Of a DNA stretch of 64,000 nt, positions 49,229 to 61,007 are shown piece after piece. The position numbers and the translations under genes are program-made. Source of the stretch: Saturnia japonica. Lineage: Eukaryota > Arthropoda > Insecta > Lepidoptera > Saturniidae. The notes below the pieces were generated by a model, which did no database searches, was not told where the DNA came from, and worked only from the letters and a program-made list of their open reading frames with translations. The stretch covers positions 9,936,001 through 10,000,000 of the forward strand of contig CM065312.1 in assembly GCA_033032175.1 (NCBI GenBank), written 5' to 3'. Each line of letters begins with the position of its first letter. The first letter of the stretch is position 1.

Positions 49229-50532
49229 CAAGGTGTCCAGAAAGGGTATCGGGTATTTGTTTTCGCGCCATATTCGAAACGGGGCGTCTAAAGGGTGCGG
49301 GGAGGGGTTCGTGGCGTCCGCCATTTTGTGGAGTTTTAGTCACGATGGAACAGTACTCGGGGACGCATCGCGCATTTTGCGTACGAGCGTATTATCGTAA
49401 TGGTGATTCAATAGTGACTGCTCAACGTCTCTATCGTGCGGAATATCGTACACGCCACGCGCCAAGTGACGATAGCATTAGGAAATGGATCAGGATGTTC
49501 GAGAATACAGGTGCGACAGTAAAAATTCAAAACTCTGGTCGTCCTCTTTCAGTTCGCGATGAAGAAACAATTGAAGAAGTTGAGGGCGTCGGTTCTTCAA
49601 AATCCGTCTTTATCCATCCGAAAGCGAAGCCAAGCGTTGAACATCAAAAAATCGTCTTTACATTCGATTTTAAAGAAAGACTTACATCTAAAAGCCTATA
49701 AAATTCAATTGGTTCAAGAATTGAAGGATACGGACTATGCTAATCAACTGAATTTTGCGAACGAAATGCTGCAGCAATTTAACAACTTTAACAACATACT
49801 GTTCAGTGACGAAGCAAATTTTCACTTGAATGGTCATGTTAATAAGCAGAATTGTCGGTACTGGGCAGTGGAGAATCCGAGACGAAAGCATGAACGACCC
49901 CTGCATAGCCCAAAGGTCGTTGTTTGGGCCGCTATGTCTGCTAAAGGCATAATTGGTCCTTATTTTCATGAAGATCAACGAGGCCGAGCAATTAATGTGA
50001 ATAGTGACCGTTATTGCGATATGTTGCGAAATTTTTTGGTCCCAGAGTTGCAGGAGTTTGCAGGTTTTAACTCAAGAACGTGGTTCTAGCAAGATGGGGC
50101 CACTTGCCATACCTCAAATGACTCAATGGAAGTTGTTAACGAATTATTCCCTAATAAAGTCATTTCGCGAAGGGGTAACATCAACTGACCTCCCAGAAGC
50201 CCCGACCTTAGCCCGCTTGACTATTTTGCATGGGGATACCTTAAAAGTAAGGTTTATCAAAACAATCCGACGAATCTAACCCAGTTAAAGCAAAACATCA
50301 GGTCAGAAATGGCAGCAATATCGATAGCTATGTGTCAACGTGTTAACGCCAATCTTCGTTTCCGTTTAGAAGAGTGCCAGCAACGTAACGGTCATCATTT
50401 GGATAACATCATCTTTTCCAAATAATTCTCCAATTCATATGCTAATAATAAACAATAAACTTTTTTATTGCATACAAATAATTTTTGATTCATTGAACTT
50501 ACAAATACCCGATACCCTTTCTGGACACCTTG
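49229..50532 (+). mobile_element. Tc1/mariner-superfamily element with perfect-looking termini, dead transposase
   Basis: Ends are CAAGGTGTCCAGAAAGGGTA at 49229 and its inverse finishing at 50532, flanked by TA (49227-49228, 50533-50534). The terminal repeats extend about 30 bp. The transposase starts at 49345: an HTH region (RAFCVRAYYRNGDSIVTAQR, SIRKWIRMFENTG), SGRPLSVRDEE, then after a frameshift near 49590 SIRKRSQALNIKKSSLHSIL and LHLKAYKIQLVQEL. The catalytic core follows: ILFSDEANFHLNG, VVVWAAMSAKGIIGPYF, QDGATCHTS, and PPRSPDLSPLDYFAWGYLKS, with ..NGHHLDNIIF at the end (about 50420). At least two in-frame stops (near 50087 and 50188) and one frameshift disable it. Confidence 0.9.
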
Positions 50533-50621
50533 TATTAGTATAGATCCATTAACTTAGGTTTTAGACCCTATATTACATAATACTGATAGCGTTTTGTATG
50601 ATATAGCTTGGTTATTGTTCC

Positions 50622-50700
50622 TTTTTTTTTTTTTTTGAACTGACTACACTATCCAAGAACAGAGCCGCTGCGGCTTTTACAGCTTTACCGGACTTGATAT
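50622..50700 (-). repeat. Short LINE 3'-tail insertion with 10-bp target duplication
   Basis: Minus-strand tail unit starting CAAGTCCGGTAAAGC after 4 extra bases and ending in an A run. It is flanked by TTATTGTTCC at 50612-50621 and 50701-50710. It interrupts the middle-repetitive element at a place where the 31.5-kb copy is continuous. Confidence 0.85.
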
Positions 50701-50828
50701 TTATTGTTCCTATGTGAAGTGGGTTATAAATATAAACTGGAAGCTTACATTTTGGTGTGCCACAAAACTCCCTCAAAAGTTCTAACATGGGAGCCACCAT
50801 CTTGTTGGGATACTCAATTGGTTCAAAC

Positions 50829-53343
50829 GTTGAAATCTATAGAGCGTACACGGACTTTAAGTTCCGAAATTAAAATTTATAATCGCAAGCTTAGCATTTG
50901 CTCAGCTTTGCCTGAGTAAAGTTCAAGTCATCGTATTCGACGACTTACGGAAAACTTGGATATTATGCGATGAAAAAAAATAGTGACCTAACAGTGATTT
51001 TTAAAATACTTTTTAAATTATCTATCTTGATATATTCTCATTGGCTTAAACTATATAGAAATGACTGTTTCTATTACTTACTACGTTTGTTCATGTGTTG
51101 ACATTTTTGCCGTTTGCAGATTTTTTTTTAATTCAACGAAACTATTTCAAGCGAATCAACGTAACAAAAACAGATTGCGTTTGAAATTACAGTGATCATG
51201 TTCATAACCAAAAATTATATTGTGCATTAAATTATATTGCAAAAGTGCAAAAATTATATTGCAAATAATTAAGTTGATAAGCGTAAAAAAACGTTTTGTT
51301 ATTGGTTTCAAACATCAGTTTTTTATTTATTTTATAAACGAATAATCTGTCATTTTTACTTTAAAGCAAGTTGAATATTATACAATTTAAATTCTATTTT
51401 AAATACTTTTTAATTTTCTATACATAATTCGTGATAAATTTATTTGTTTGAGTTGAATACATTTTACAGTCCCGATGGGGTATTTAAACGTTAATTGAAA
51501 TTACTAGCAGCTAAAGCTAAGCTTAAGCTTAGCGTAACTCGATTAAAAATTCGAAAGCTAAGATTGTGCTGAGTGGCCGTTCGGTTTTCGTGCTAGACTT
51601 TCTTGCACTTATCAAGTGCACTGCCTCACGGAGCACATTACGTTTAACTTTTCCGAGTTATATAAACCCCGTCGTACACTTGCAGTCTTTTTTGACGTAG
51701 CCAAGGCCTTTCATAAGGTCTGGCATGAAGGATTAGTCCACAAGTTGTACTGTCGTGAAATCCCCTATAGATTAGTTAAAATAATTCGCGATTACATCAC
51801 AGATCGCACCTTCCGGTACAGAGTGGAAGGTGAATTATACACACCCCCTTCTGTATACTCAGGCGTCCTCCAAAGTTCTATCCTGGCTCCTAGCCTTTTC
51901 AAACTTTACGTCGGTGACCTACCTAGACTCCCCGAGGTAAAGGTTGGGCTATACGCTGACGATACGTTCATATATGCCTCCAGAAGAACAGACTCCACCT
52001 CAAACGTAGAGTCTAACGCGCAGTGACCACTCTCGGGGACTGGTTTAACGACTGGCAAATAGCCGTCAATCCCTCGAAGAGCGCCATGATGCTCTTCTAC
52101 GCAAATTCCTCACGGTTGCCGAAGAGGCTCAAACCTCCTGATATCTTCGGTAATCCGATTCCCTGGGTAAAGGAGACCAAATATCTAGGTGTAACCTTAG
52201 AGAGTAGGCTTTCCTTTCCTGGGTCCTGAGCCGTTTGCATCCTCTGTTATGTTCGGTATGCAAAATGTCCACGAGACACAAGCTTACGCTATACAAGATG
52301 TGTATCCATCCGATTATGACATATAGTTGGGCCGCGTTCGCACATATGTCAGAATCGAACTTTAAACGGTTACAAACCATCCAGAATAGGTTTCTTTACC
52401 GTCTCACCGGGTACCCTAGGTATATTCGAAGTGAAGTTATCCATAGAGATATGGATCTTCCTTCGATTCATGCCCACGCCAGACATCTCTCTCGTTCGTA
52501 TTTCGACACCGTGTCGAATCACGCGAATCCGTTGATTAAAGCAGCTGCTACATATGTAGCGGACCCCACTGCCCCCCGGCATAAACGCCGGCCGCGTAAC
52601 ATTTTTACCGACCCGGACGATATTGTCGAAAAACAAACTCGTATTATTCAACCGTCTCTTTAAACAGAGCGTGCTAGCGCCCACGCCCGCGTAACCACCG
52701 TTTTCTCCGCAGAGAACGGGTGGTCAACTTCACTCACGCAAACCCCCCACGTCCACCCTCTCCAGCGGTAACCCAAGCCTAGGTCCGTTCCTCGGTGTGA
52801 AGCCATTGGGTCAGTCAACCGCCCGCGCGATACAAGTGACAATATACGTGCAACACTTAGCTACCCACATACAACATTACTTTACATTACACATGTATGA
52901 ACATACACACTTGCACACCACACAGGTACATGAGTTTTGTAAGGGACCTTTTTTCTTTTTTTGCGCTAATTAGTGTAGAAATACTTTCAAATCACTGAAT
53001 ACACTACATATATTACTACATACAAATATTAGTTAGCTTGAATTGTAGGAGTAGGGAATTAGTTAGATCTCGACTTATTTGCATGCGCGACGACCACCCG
53101 AACCGAGGTCCGGCCACTCTGGCACCTTCGTGCGAGTCGTCCAAAACTTTCGCGTTTGAGTGCCTTCTGCCTCGCCCCCAAGTTCGGTGAAGCTGTAAAA
53201 GGCGCAACTGCTTCAGGGCCTCTAAGGCTAACAGTAAAGTCAGTTCTAAAAAAAAAAAAAAAATATTGTTCTGATTGAATACTTAGCGAAGTTTGCGCTA
53301 AGCTAATGATGAGCTATGGCTGAGTACGCCTATAGATTTCAAC
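50829..53343. mobile_element. Inverted-repeat (MITE-like) element, itself carrying a LINE
   Basis: GTTGAAATCTATAGAGCGTA at 50829 is matched in inverse by TACGCCTATAGATTTCAAC ending at 53343 (one extra base on the left). Further in, both sides have 'aagcttagc'/'gctaagct' type sequence. Outside it, the middle-repetitive element resumes on both sides. Without the LINE at 51573-53264 it is about 0.82 kb with no coding capacity. The superfamily is unknown. Confidence 0.65.
51573..53264 (+). pseudogene. Jockey-like LINE, 5'-truncated copy 2
   Basis: Same family as 32470-34160, opposite orientation. RT palm from about 51600: CLTEHITF, LAVFFDVAKAF.KVWHEGLVHKL, DYITDRTFRYRVEG, SILAPSLFKLYVGDLPRLPEV. 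The active site YADDTFIYASRR follows, then WFNDWQIAVNPSKSAMMLF and YLGVTLESRLSF. The second half starts after a frameshift (52235: RHKLTLYKMCIHPIMTYSW, LQTIQNRFLYRLTGYPRY). The 3' UTR ends with the tail unit and an A run (to 53264). Flanks ATTGTGCTGA (51563-51572) and ATTGTTCTGA (53265-53274) look like a diverged target duplication. Stops and frameshifts make it inactive. Confidence 0.85.
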
Positions 53344-53635
53344 CTAAGACATGACACTATATTCACTTGATAATGGCAGTAATGGTTTTCAATAAAGAGG
53401 ACTAGTTGGCAAGTTAGTAAGAACACTGGTGATTGAATACGTACTGTCACAAAAAAAAGATATATCAACAAATAATCGACAGTGAAAAAAAAATCGTTTT
53501 TAACAATAATAGGTTATTTATTTTAAAAATTGTTTAAAAAAATAATTTTATAAAAGATTAATTGATCATTATTTGTTTTTTTTTTCAGATCCCTACTCAG
53601 ATGTCAATTGTCATTAGCAAGGAACAGTCATTAGT

Positions 53636-53950
53636 AGCCATGGGTAACTCAGCAAAATTCCTTGCACCGACTCAATATCTTAAGAGCAGCTTACTGCGCC
53701 AGCGCATTCAGTTGACTCAAATTTGCGCCGTAGAATGGCGCAGAAAAACAGTAGGCGAGGCAAGAGAGTTAGAGAAATGAATGAGTTAGCTGACCGACGC
53801 GAGCGGTCGGGTGCGATGCTGTCGATTAGCCGGCTTGCTGCACTGAAGTGCGCTGTGAGCCATCACATTTGGAATTAGTGTGTTAACACACACGGCTCAG
53901 TAAACTGAGTTGGCGCAATTGCGCGGCGCAGCGCAATGTTACCCATGGCT
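53636..53950. mobile_element. MITE with AGCCATGGGTAAC ends and 10-bp target duplication, copy B
   Basis: AGCCATGGGTAAC at 53636 is exactly inverted as GTTACCCATGGCT ending at 53950. AGTCATTAGT at 53626-53635 is repeated exactly at 53951-53960. The 315-bp body is non-coding, GC-richer than its surroundings, and has several GCGC-containing blocks. It matches the reverse complement of copy A in the Rab4 intron. Confidence 0.88.
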
Positions 53951-53981
53951 AGTCATTAGTCTGGAAATCTACATCCCTAGT

Positions 53982-54300
53982 CAGATGTTCTTCTTCGTAA
54001 CTATGCAAACGGTCCTCTTTAATGAAGTCCATTACTGCCATTGTCAAGTGAATTATAGTGTCATGTGTTTTAACCATTCAGTATCCTAACAAGATGGTGG
54101 ATCTCTTGTTAGAACTTGCTAGGAAGATTTTGTGGGACTTCAGAATGAATGATTTCAGCTTATATTCATATTCCACTTCACTTATGCACAAAAACCAAAC
54201 CATATCAGGCAAAACGCCACCAATATTACATAATATAGGGTAAAAAACCTAAGTTAATGAATTATAAATAAAAATCACAACATGTCACTTTAAAATCCCG
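53982..54300 (+). repeat. Middle-repetitive element, further copy (left part)
   Basis: Carries the family blocks 'ctctttaatgaagtccatta', 'attatagtgtcatgtgtttt', 'gatggtggatctcttgttag', 'caccaatattacataata' and 'aaaaacctaagttaatga'. The ORF at 54058-54243 is the repeat and not a gene. Confidence 0.7.
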
Positions 54301-54407
54301 CCAAAAACTCCCCAATCAGATGTTATTTTTCATGTTGTACCCACCAGAGATAAATAACAATGTACCCACAGAGTATTTTTTTTTTAACTGAGAGTAATAC
54401 CCTAACC

Positions 54408-54962
54408 CAGTGTTGCCAAGTTGTTCATTCTGTGGCTATATCTGGCAACATTTAACATTTGCTTCGCCAAAAATATCAAATAATAATTGCTAGACATTTT
54501 AACTAGAATAATAATACACAATATTTTATATTTCCGTATCCATAGCACTTGTTTTACACATTTACAATGCCAGTGGAGAATCAGTGTTTTATGATTTGTT
54601 TCTGACGGCTCTATTCCTTTATTTTAAATGCTGGTGGTTATTAAAATTTGTCATCCTGAGAGCAGTAAAGAAAAAGTAGGTATAGAAATAAGATAAGTTT
54701 ACATACACTTATTTGTAAACAAAGTAAACTAAGAAAAAGAAATTATTTAAAAAACTGCGTTCCATATTTTTTTTAAATCAGAATCAATAAAGTTTTATGA
54801 GTGCTATGTTGAATCAATGTTTATTCAATAAATAAAACGTTTTTAAGTTACGATTATGTTTGTTTTCAAGCCAAATTTTTGCCACTTTAGTCACTTTTTT
54901 AACATTCTAGCAATTCATCAAATTGGTTAGCCACTTCTTGTTCCCTTGACTTGGCAACACTG
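54408..54962. mobile_element. Candidate non-autonomous hAT element with 14-bp inverted ends
   Basis: CAGTGTTGCCAAGT (54408-54421) is perfectly inverted at 54949-54962 (ACTTGGCAACACTG). The CAGTG start is typical of hAT termini. The flanking 8-mers (ccctaacc, cctaaagc) agree at only 5 of 8 positions, so the target duplication is not proven. No ORF. Confidence 0.6.
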
Positions 54963-55178
54963 CCTAAAGCTAATGTATTGATTTATATTATGTACTAGTT
55001 AAACAGAGTACGTAACCATAGGTAACCAGAGATAAATAACGAAACTTACCCTCTGTGCTTACCACATACCTAACATCACCCTACGAATCTATGGTACTTA
55101 CGACTTACTACAAAAAATAAAAAATCTGAAGTGCAGAACCATTAAAATATTGATTTTTAAAAATTATAAGAAACCAAA

Positions 55179-58100
55179 ATGAAAGCAACGTTGATTTTTG
55201 ATAGTGTAAATGATTTACTGTTTTCTAAATGGAACAAGTCATTTATTGAACGTATGAAAAGCTTCAATGGACAGGTAAGTTTTTTTAACAAATGGACTAA
55301 AATTTAGTTTCTTTTTGTACTTGGAGGGGTACGGGTGGGGGTTGTCAGGGAGTGGGCTGCCTGCACTTCGACGGGAAAGGGTGGTGTGTGTCGGGGAGGG
55401 GGCTACCCTCCCGTTACGAGATAATTTACCTGGGCTGAGTTATTGGTAGAAGTTTCAAGGTCAAATTCGAAATTTATTTTTTGTTTGCTAAGCGGCAGGA
55501 GAGGGCATAGGGAGGATGGAGGAAATTCCCTATTTTCTGTATCTGTCCCCAGTCTCCAGTTTCATTCCCGTGGAAGAGTATCATCTCTGGTCAGAGTTAT
55601 AGGGGATTCAAAGTTTTAAAGTCAAATAAGAAATTTTGGAAATTGAACTAAGAATAACAATAATAAATGATCAAATTTGGAATAGGCACTCGCCGGCAAC
55701 TGCAGAAGCACACTCGCTTTGCTTGCTCAGCTCGTTCTTTTCCTCATCGCAACAAATCTAACATGCTCAGAGCTCCGTATGGTCACTCCTTGCTGTACCT
55801 ATTTACTTTTAAATCACTAAACCTTAGGTAAAAATATAGTATTTCTTTAATGAATAGAATATAAGTTAGTATTTTGTATTTATAAAAGAACTTTAGTGTA
55901 TAATTAATTTTTCATTGTTTTATATTTATTGGAACCATCAAAATGTATGGTATTAGCTATATTAGTAGAAAAACAATAATAAAACCATGCAATTTGAAAA
56001 TTTGTTTAGTTATATTATGTTTAATTTCTATTTTGTTTAGCTCAGCTGAGATATTAGGTCCTTTCTTATGAAATTGGTGTTTTGTTGAATTATTAATAAT
56101 TAATTTTTATTTTTTAAAAAGGAACAACAATACAAATAGAGCATGCCCTGATATCCAAACTAGGAGATCCTGTATCTTGAGTGACAGGGTTTTTTTACAA
56201 TGTAATAGAACACAAATAAAGAAAAAAAAAATATGAAAGTCATCCTGCAGAATAAAATAACAAATAAAAAAAATTACATCAAAACATTCTCTACTTATTT
56301 TTAACATATTAACATTTAATACAAATATACTTATTATAAACTAACTACCTTCATAGTGCTACAAGAGTGTGCGAGATGTGTTGTGTGCATGGGTAAATAA
56401 GAATAGGAGGATGATTGTAAGTTAGAAAAATTCTAATTTCAAGAAATAAGAGGTTGAATGATAGATATAATATTAATTGGCTCACAAGAGCTGTTCAGTG
56501 TCATTAAGTCATTATAGTTTAAGTGTAAGAAATCCATTCTTTTAATTTCATTTACATTTATGTTTATTAGATGAAAAATATTTAATTTTTTATTGACTTT
56601 GTTATAAATTGTATTAAACTAAGGAACCAGTATTGTTTTTCTGCAAATTTTGTCCTATGTTTTGGCAGAGAAAAAACAAACTTATTTCTATGGCTGTTAA
56701 AGCTATAATTTTCAAAAATACATTCATAATATTTTCGTAATGTAAGCCTTAGCACAAATAACTTTCTTAATGTTAACACCTCACAATCAGAGTGAAGCTG
56801 TGCAGTAGAATATTGCCGAGGTTATGACAAGATTACCTTCAAAACAGTTCTCTGAGCTCTCTCTAATTTTAGCATGGCAGACTTAGATGCACCACCCCAT
56901 ACCGGTATGCAATATGTCAAAAGAGACTTGCATAGAGAAAAATAAACAGTCTTAGTGTACAGATATTTGCAGTCTCTTAGTTTTTTAAAAAGATATATCA
57001 CCTTCTGAAGTCTGGTGTTTAGTTTGTCTTTATGAAAGTACCAGTTTAAATATTTGTCTAAATGAATCCCTAAATATTTAATTTGATTTGTTCTGGTGAG
57101 CGATATACAATTACATAATAAATTCGATATATAAGAGTGTCCTTTGATACTGGTTGTAATTGTGTTATCAGCCTGACAAGAATGTGACCCTAAGCAAAAT
57201 GCTATATATTTGCTCTTTTAAATATTAAGAGTAAGTGAATTAATCAATAAACACTCCATAATAACTTTTAACACTGCCTCTGCACGAGATATAGCTTCAG
57301 AACACGTCGTACAATACACTAAGATTGCAGTATCAACGGCGTATATGAACACCTGACTTTGAGGAGAGGAAATATTGTAGAGATCATTAATGTAAATTTG
57401 AAAGAGGATTGGACCGAGGATACTACCTTGTGGAACGCCAACTGTGATTTGGGCTTCAGAACTCAATTATTTATCTATAACCACCCTCTGAGTGCAGTCT
57501 GAAAGATAATCCTTAAAAATGTTTGACATATGACCACAAACTCCGATTTTTTCCAACTTATTAAGTAGAGTGTCAATACGGCCAGAATCAAAAGCTTTTC
57601 AAATGTCTAAAAATATTCCAATACATTTGTAGTTTTCATCCATTTTGCTGGCGACTAAATTAGTAAAGCCAACTACCACATCTTCAGTTGATTTAGCAGT
57701 TCTGAACCCATACTGATTGTTAGAGATAATTTTATTTCGCGTGAGAAATTGTACTAAATTATTATATAAAATTCTTTCTAATATTTTAAGATATGTTATA
57801 GGTATAGTAGATATAAGTTATAGATAGGTTACAATTGTTACTTTAGTTACAGTGGACTAAGAATTACAGATGCACACTTGAAGGCAAATATAGGTATTGA
57901 ATCCCTACCAGTATCACAATTAATTTGAAGACTTCGGATAATTCTTGCAACCTCACTTTTGTCTGTTTCAAGAATAACTAAGGAGGGTGTAGGCGTTAGG
58001 CATGGCGTGGATGGTGGATGTGAAAAAATGAGTGATTGTGCTGAAGCATCTATTTTATCTGACATAAGTTTGCCTATGCTAACAAAGAACTGATTCACAG

Positions 58101-59856
58101 TATTAGTATTATTATGGGTAGCTAAGTGATTGCAAGTGCAGTGTCACTTGTACCGCGCGGGCGACTGCCAGACTCAAGGGTTTCACCCCGAGAATCGAAC
58201 CTAGGCTTGAGTTGCCACGAGAGAGGGAGATCGCGGCGGTGGGTGTGCGGGAGAGAAATTACCGTTGTCATGTTAGGATTCCACATCAGGTACTCCAGAC
58301 CTTCCATTTTATGTGTCATTAGGAAACGATCATCAGATTATGAAATATTTTTTATTGGGGCGGCATTTCAATAGCTTTTATAGTTTGGCGGGGCTTTTAT
58401 AGTCCGGGAGCTACGGGCATTTTTGGCTCGTGGAAGTATACATCATAATTTTTTTACATTAAATAGTTTTCATACTGCTAATAAAGGCACTGACCGTCAG
58501 ACCCTTGGGAGGCCCTTAGTTGTGATGTAGGACGCAGATGAAGTTGTCAAAAAAAAGTCAAGATTGTAGCAGTACACATGCTACAAATAATATTACATAC
58601 TTTTTTTTTTTTTATTTAAGAAAAATAATCATCCGATCTCGATATACTGATAAAATCGTAGTCAGTTATGTATAAGTAGTCGTCGGAAAATCATAAAAGC
58701 AAAGTAGTAGTATTCAATCTGAAATTGATAGCGGATATTATTTATGATTAATATAACAAGAAAAAGTAATAGTACTTAAAAGTCCGTACGGGACCGCAAA
58801 ACACGCCGCGCGCTCAATGCTTTGAACGCTGCGCTACACTCTACAGGACAGACTGACGAACTTTTAAGCATTATTATGCAGTCTGACGAGCTTTTTATTG
58901 TTATATTAACCACTAGCTGTGCCCCGTGGCTTCGCTCATGTGGACTACAGAATGCCCGCGCGAATTTTACTCACCCGCTTCCGGCTATTTTAAAGACAAA
59001 CGTGCTTATTGTGGGTGTTCCTTAAAAGATATATAAAGGTATAGTATCTCTGACATTTTTGTAGGTCTTTTTAATGTCTACAATTATGTAGTACATTAAT
59101 TTGCTATATCTCTCATGGTTTACTCAGCGTAAGCCATCTAAACGCCCGAATTGATTCACCATGACCAGTTTTTTTTTATTCGTGCGGAACCCTAATTCTT
59201 TTTCTAAAATAAAAGTAGCCTAAGTTACTCCCTATAACATCAGCTATTTATCAGTGAAAGTCCCGTCAAAATCGGTCCAACCGTTTCGGAGATTACCCGG
59301 CACAAACAGACAGACAAAAATTATAATATAAAATTGTTTTTTTTTTGTTTAGGTATCGTATACATCATTATAAATAATTTTATAACAATAGGATTTATTA
59401 TATGTATTTGATTCCAAAAGTAAATAGTTAAATTTAATGTAGCTGTTAAGGATTAGATAGAAAACAGTATCACTTGTTTATATAAGGAAATTATTTATAT
59501 TAGGAAAATGAAGATAATGTGTCAGATAATGTGAATGTATCACAACTTTTGGCGCCTATTATAACTTCTCAACGGGTTATGGCTGCTCAATTTGGTAATA
59601 CATATTCATCACTTCAGTGCAAAGATAACACAACTATTGTATTTGATGAGGTGAGTACTTAAAATTGAATAAATAATTAATTTTTACCTAACAAATGTAT
59701 TATTTTTGTAAATATTTAAACACAAACATTTTTTTTCTTGCAGTGGCTTGATCATGTATTCATGATTATAAGTAATGATACTGTTGATGATTCATATAGA
59801 GAGCTTCTTGACTGTAAAACTTTTGTACAACACATATGTGGGCAATACATTAGTCT
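55179..59856 (+). CDS. HPS1: HPS1 homologue (BLOC-3 subunit), first three coding exons
   Basis: Exons 55179-55274, 59504-59650 and 59744-59856 have consensus junctions (gtaagt, ttag, gtgagt, tgcag, gtaagt) and consistent phases (0, 0, then 2). The encoded N-terminus, [18 protein letters not shown], then ENEDNVSD.., [20 protein letters not shown] and [18 protein letters not shown], aligns with the longin-like start of HPS1. Human HPS1 also has ..FGQSENEEE.., LLAPVI, a Thr-Tyr-centred segment and FIAINGD at the same spacing. HPS1 and HPS4 form BLOC-3, the guanine-nucleotide exchange factor for Rab32/38 in lysosome-related organelle biogenesis, which in insects concerns eye and skin pigment granules. 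Later exons were not found before 64000, so the gene is partial here. Intron 1 (4.2 kb) holds LINE debris and a repeat. Identification is by remembered similarity over 118 residues. Confidence 0.82.
56570..58100 (-). pseudogene. Jockey/CR1-like LINE remnant in HPS1 intron 1
   Basis: Minus-strand pieces in order: [16 protein letters not shown] and [13 protein letters not shown] (58098-57847), a decayed palm with [21 protein letters not shown], then [20 protein letters not shown] and YINDLYNI (57466-57218). The active-site block reads [11 protein letters not shown] with Val in place of the first Asp. The tail follows: [32 protein letters not shown] and [11 protein letters not shown] (about 56960-56700). 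Many stops. It is a different family from the copies at 32.5 and 51.6 kb. Confidence 0.78.
58115..58265 (-). repeat. Jockey-like LINE 3'-UTR fragment
   Basis: Matches 32905-33050 ('gtgtcacttgta', 'cgcgcgggcg', 'gaacctaggcttg', 'gtgtgcgggag') in the same orientation. It lacks the downstream tail and adjoins the other LINE remnant. Confidence 0.7.
58905..59345 (+). repeat. Lepidopteran-type interspersed repeat in HPS1 intron 1
   Basis: Starts 'ctagctgtgccccgtggctt', contains 'gcgtaagccatctaaacgcc' and 'aaccctaattctttt', and ends 'ggagattacccggcacaaac' then 'agacagacaaaaatt'. It is non-coding. The inverted counterpart of its end is at 47.93-48.13 kb. Confidence 0.6.
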
Positions 59857-59877
59857 GTAAGTCTTTTATATTGTTAC

Positions 59878-60885
59878 TAGCTGGTACCCGTGATTTCATA
59901 TGGATAGAATATAGACATTTAGACAGGGAATATTTTATGATTTCCTTTTTCTAACACGTCTCGGGTACTTTTATTTATAATAAATACAGTGTAGCATGTA
60001 TGATTGTAAGCTATTACTCCTTGGAATATCAAGAATCTACCAACGTTTTAGTACTATAGTCTTTAGATACAAAGATTAAAATCATTTGAAATAATCCCCT
60101 TTTGGAGCGCCTTGGTGGATGATTTGTCAAAAACGCGGAACACTCTCTTTTTTTTGTACCAATAGCATAAACATGAATTTTCATATCCCTATAGAGAAAA
60201 AAAGATGTGGTGTCGTGGGACACCAGGTAGGAACGAAGTTCCTTCGGCTAATGTAGAATCGACACAATTTACAAAAAAAAAATCGTGCTCAATTTTATGT
60301 AGGTTTTCTTGATTTTTCTCTTAAATTTTGCTGATTAGTTTTTATTTAAGTACAGGAAAGTATTTAGGAAATTCAGTATTTTAGGAAATAATAAATTACG
60401 TAAAATAAAAGAAAATCGTAATTCAAATTATCAATTAAAATAACAAAATATGTCTCTTTTTTTTTGACAACATAAAATTACATAGAAATAGAAATAATTA
60501 CAAAAAAAGGTATTATACACTACTCGCTTGTGTATACACGACTTTCGCGCCTGCGCACGTCTCATTTAACGGTTTTATTCCACGGACTTTTTCTTACGGT
60601 TTTACTATCACATTTTTTTTAGTTCGGTCGCGCAGCAAAATCCCTATCTCCTCCAAGCCTGCCGTAAGGAACTTCGTTCCAATAATAGGTTCTCCATACA
60701 AACTTTCATCCGCTATTCCACCCCTTCAAGTTTTATTTTCGCGTCAATAGGTAGCCTATATCTTTCTCCAAGGCCCACTCTATCTCTATAACAAAATTAT
60801 CTTAACTGGTTCAGTGGTTTAGGCGTGAAAACGTGACAGACAGAATTACTTTCGTATTGATAATATTAAGGATATCAGAGGGTAA
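59878..60885 (+). repeat. Second lepidopteran-type interspersed repeat, after HPS1 exon 3
   Basis: Starts 'ctagctggtacccgtgattt' and ends 'gtggtttaggcgtgaaaacg' then 'gacagacagaattactttcg'. The block 'ccatacaaactttcatccgc' also occurs, inverted, at 5.98 kb. The middle is diverged and holds T-rich tracts. No HPS1 exon was found inside it. Confidence 0.55.
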
Positions 60886-61007
60886 TAAAATACGGTTTGT
60901 TTTCACAAAATTAATTTATGAATGCTCTACACAAAAAAGTGGAACAAACTCACTCTTCAGTTGTTCACAGTTACATTTGTAGTTCAGAGATAGAGGTCGA
61001 TTAACTA

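Larger units (their letters stand above)
48830..53430 (-). repeat. Middle-repetitive element, copy split by four insertions
   Basis: Read on the minus strand and with the insertions at 49229-50532, 50622-50700 and 50829-53343 (itself containing 51573-53264) removed, this reproduces the order of the copy at 31483-32180. Shared blocks: 'ctagtcctctttattgaaaa', 'actgccattatcaagtgaat', 'aaacctaagttaatggatct', then 'cccattgatcgaagaa' and 'ttctaaaataatgcattatt'. It is the oldest layer of this region. Confidence 0.7.

Noticed and set aside
54400..54970. Proven hAT target duplication around 54408-54962
   Set aside because: The flanking 8-mers match at only 5 positions. I kept the element call on its terminal repeats alone.
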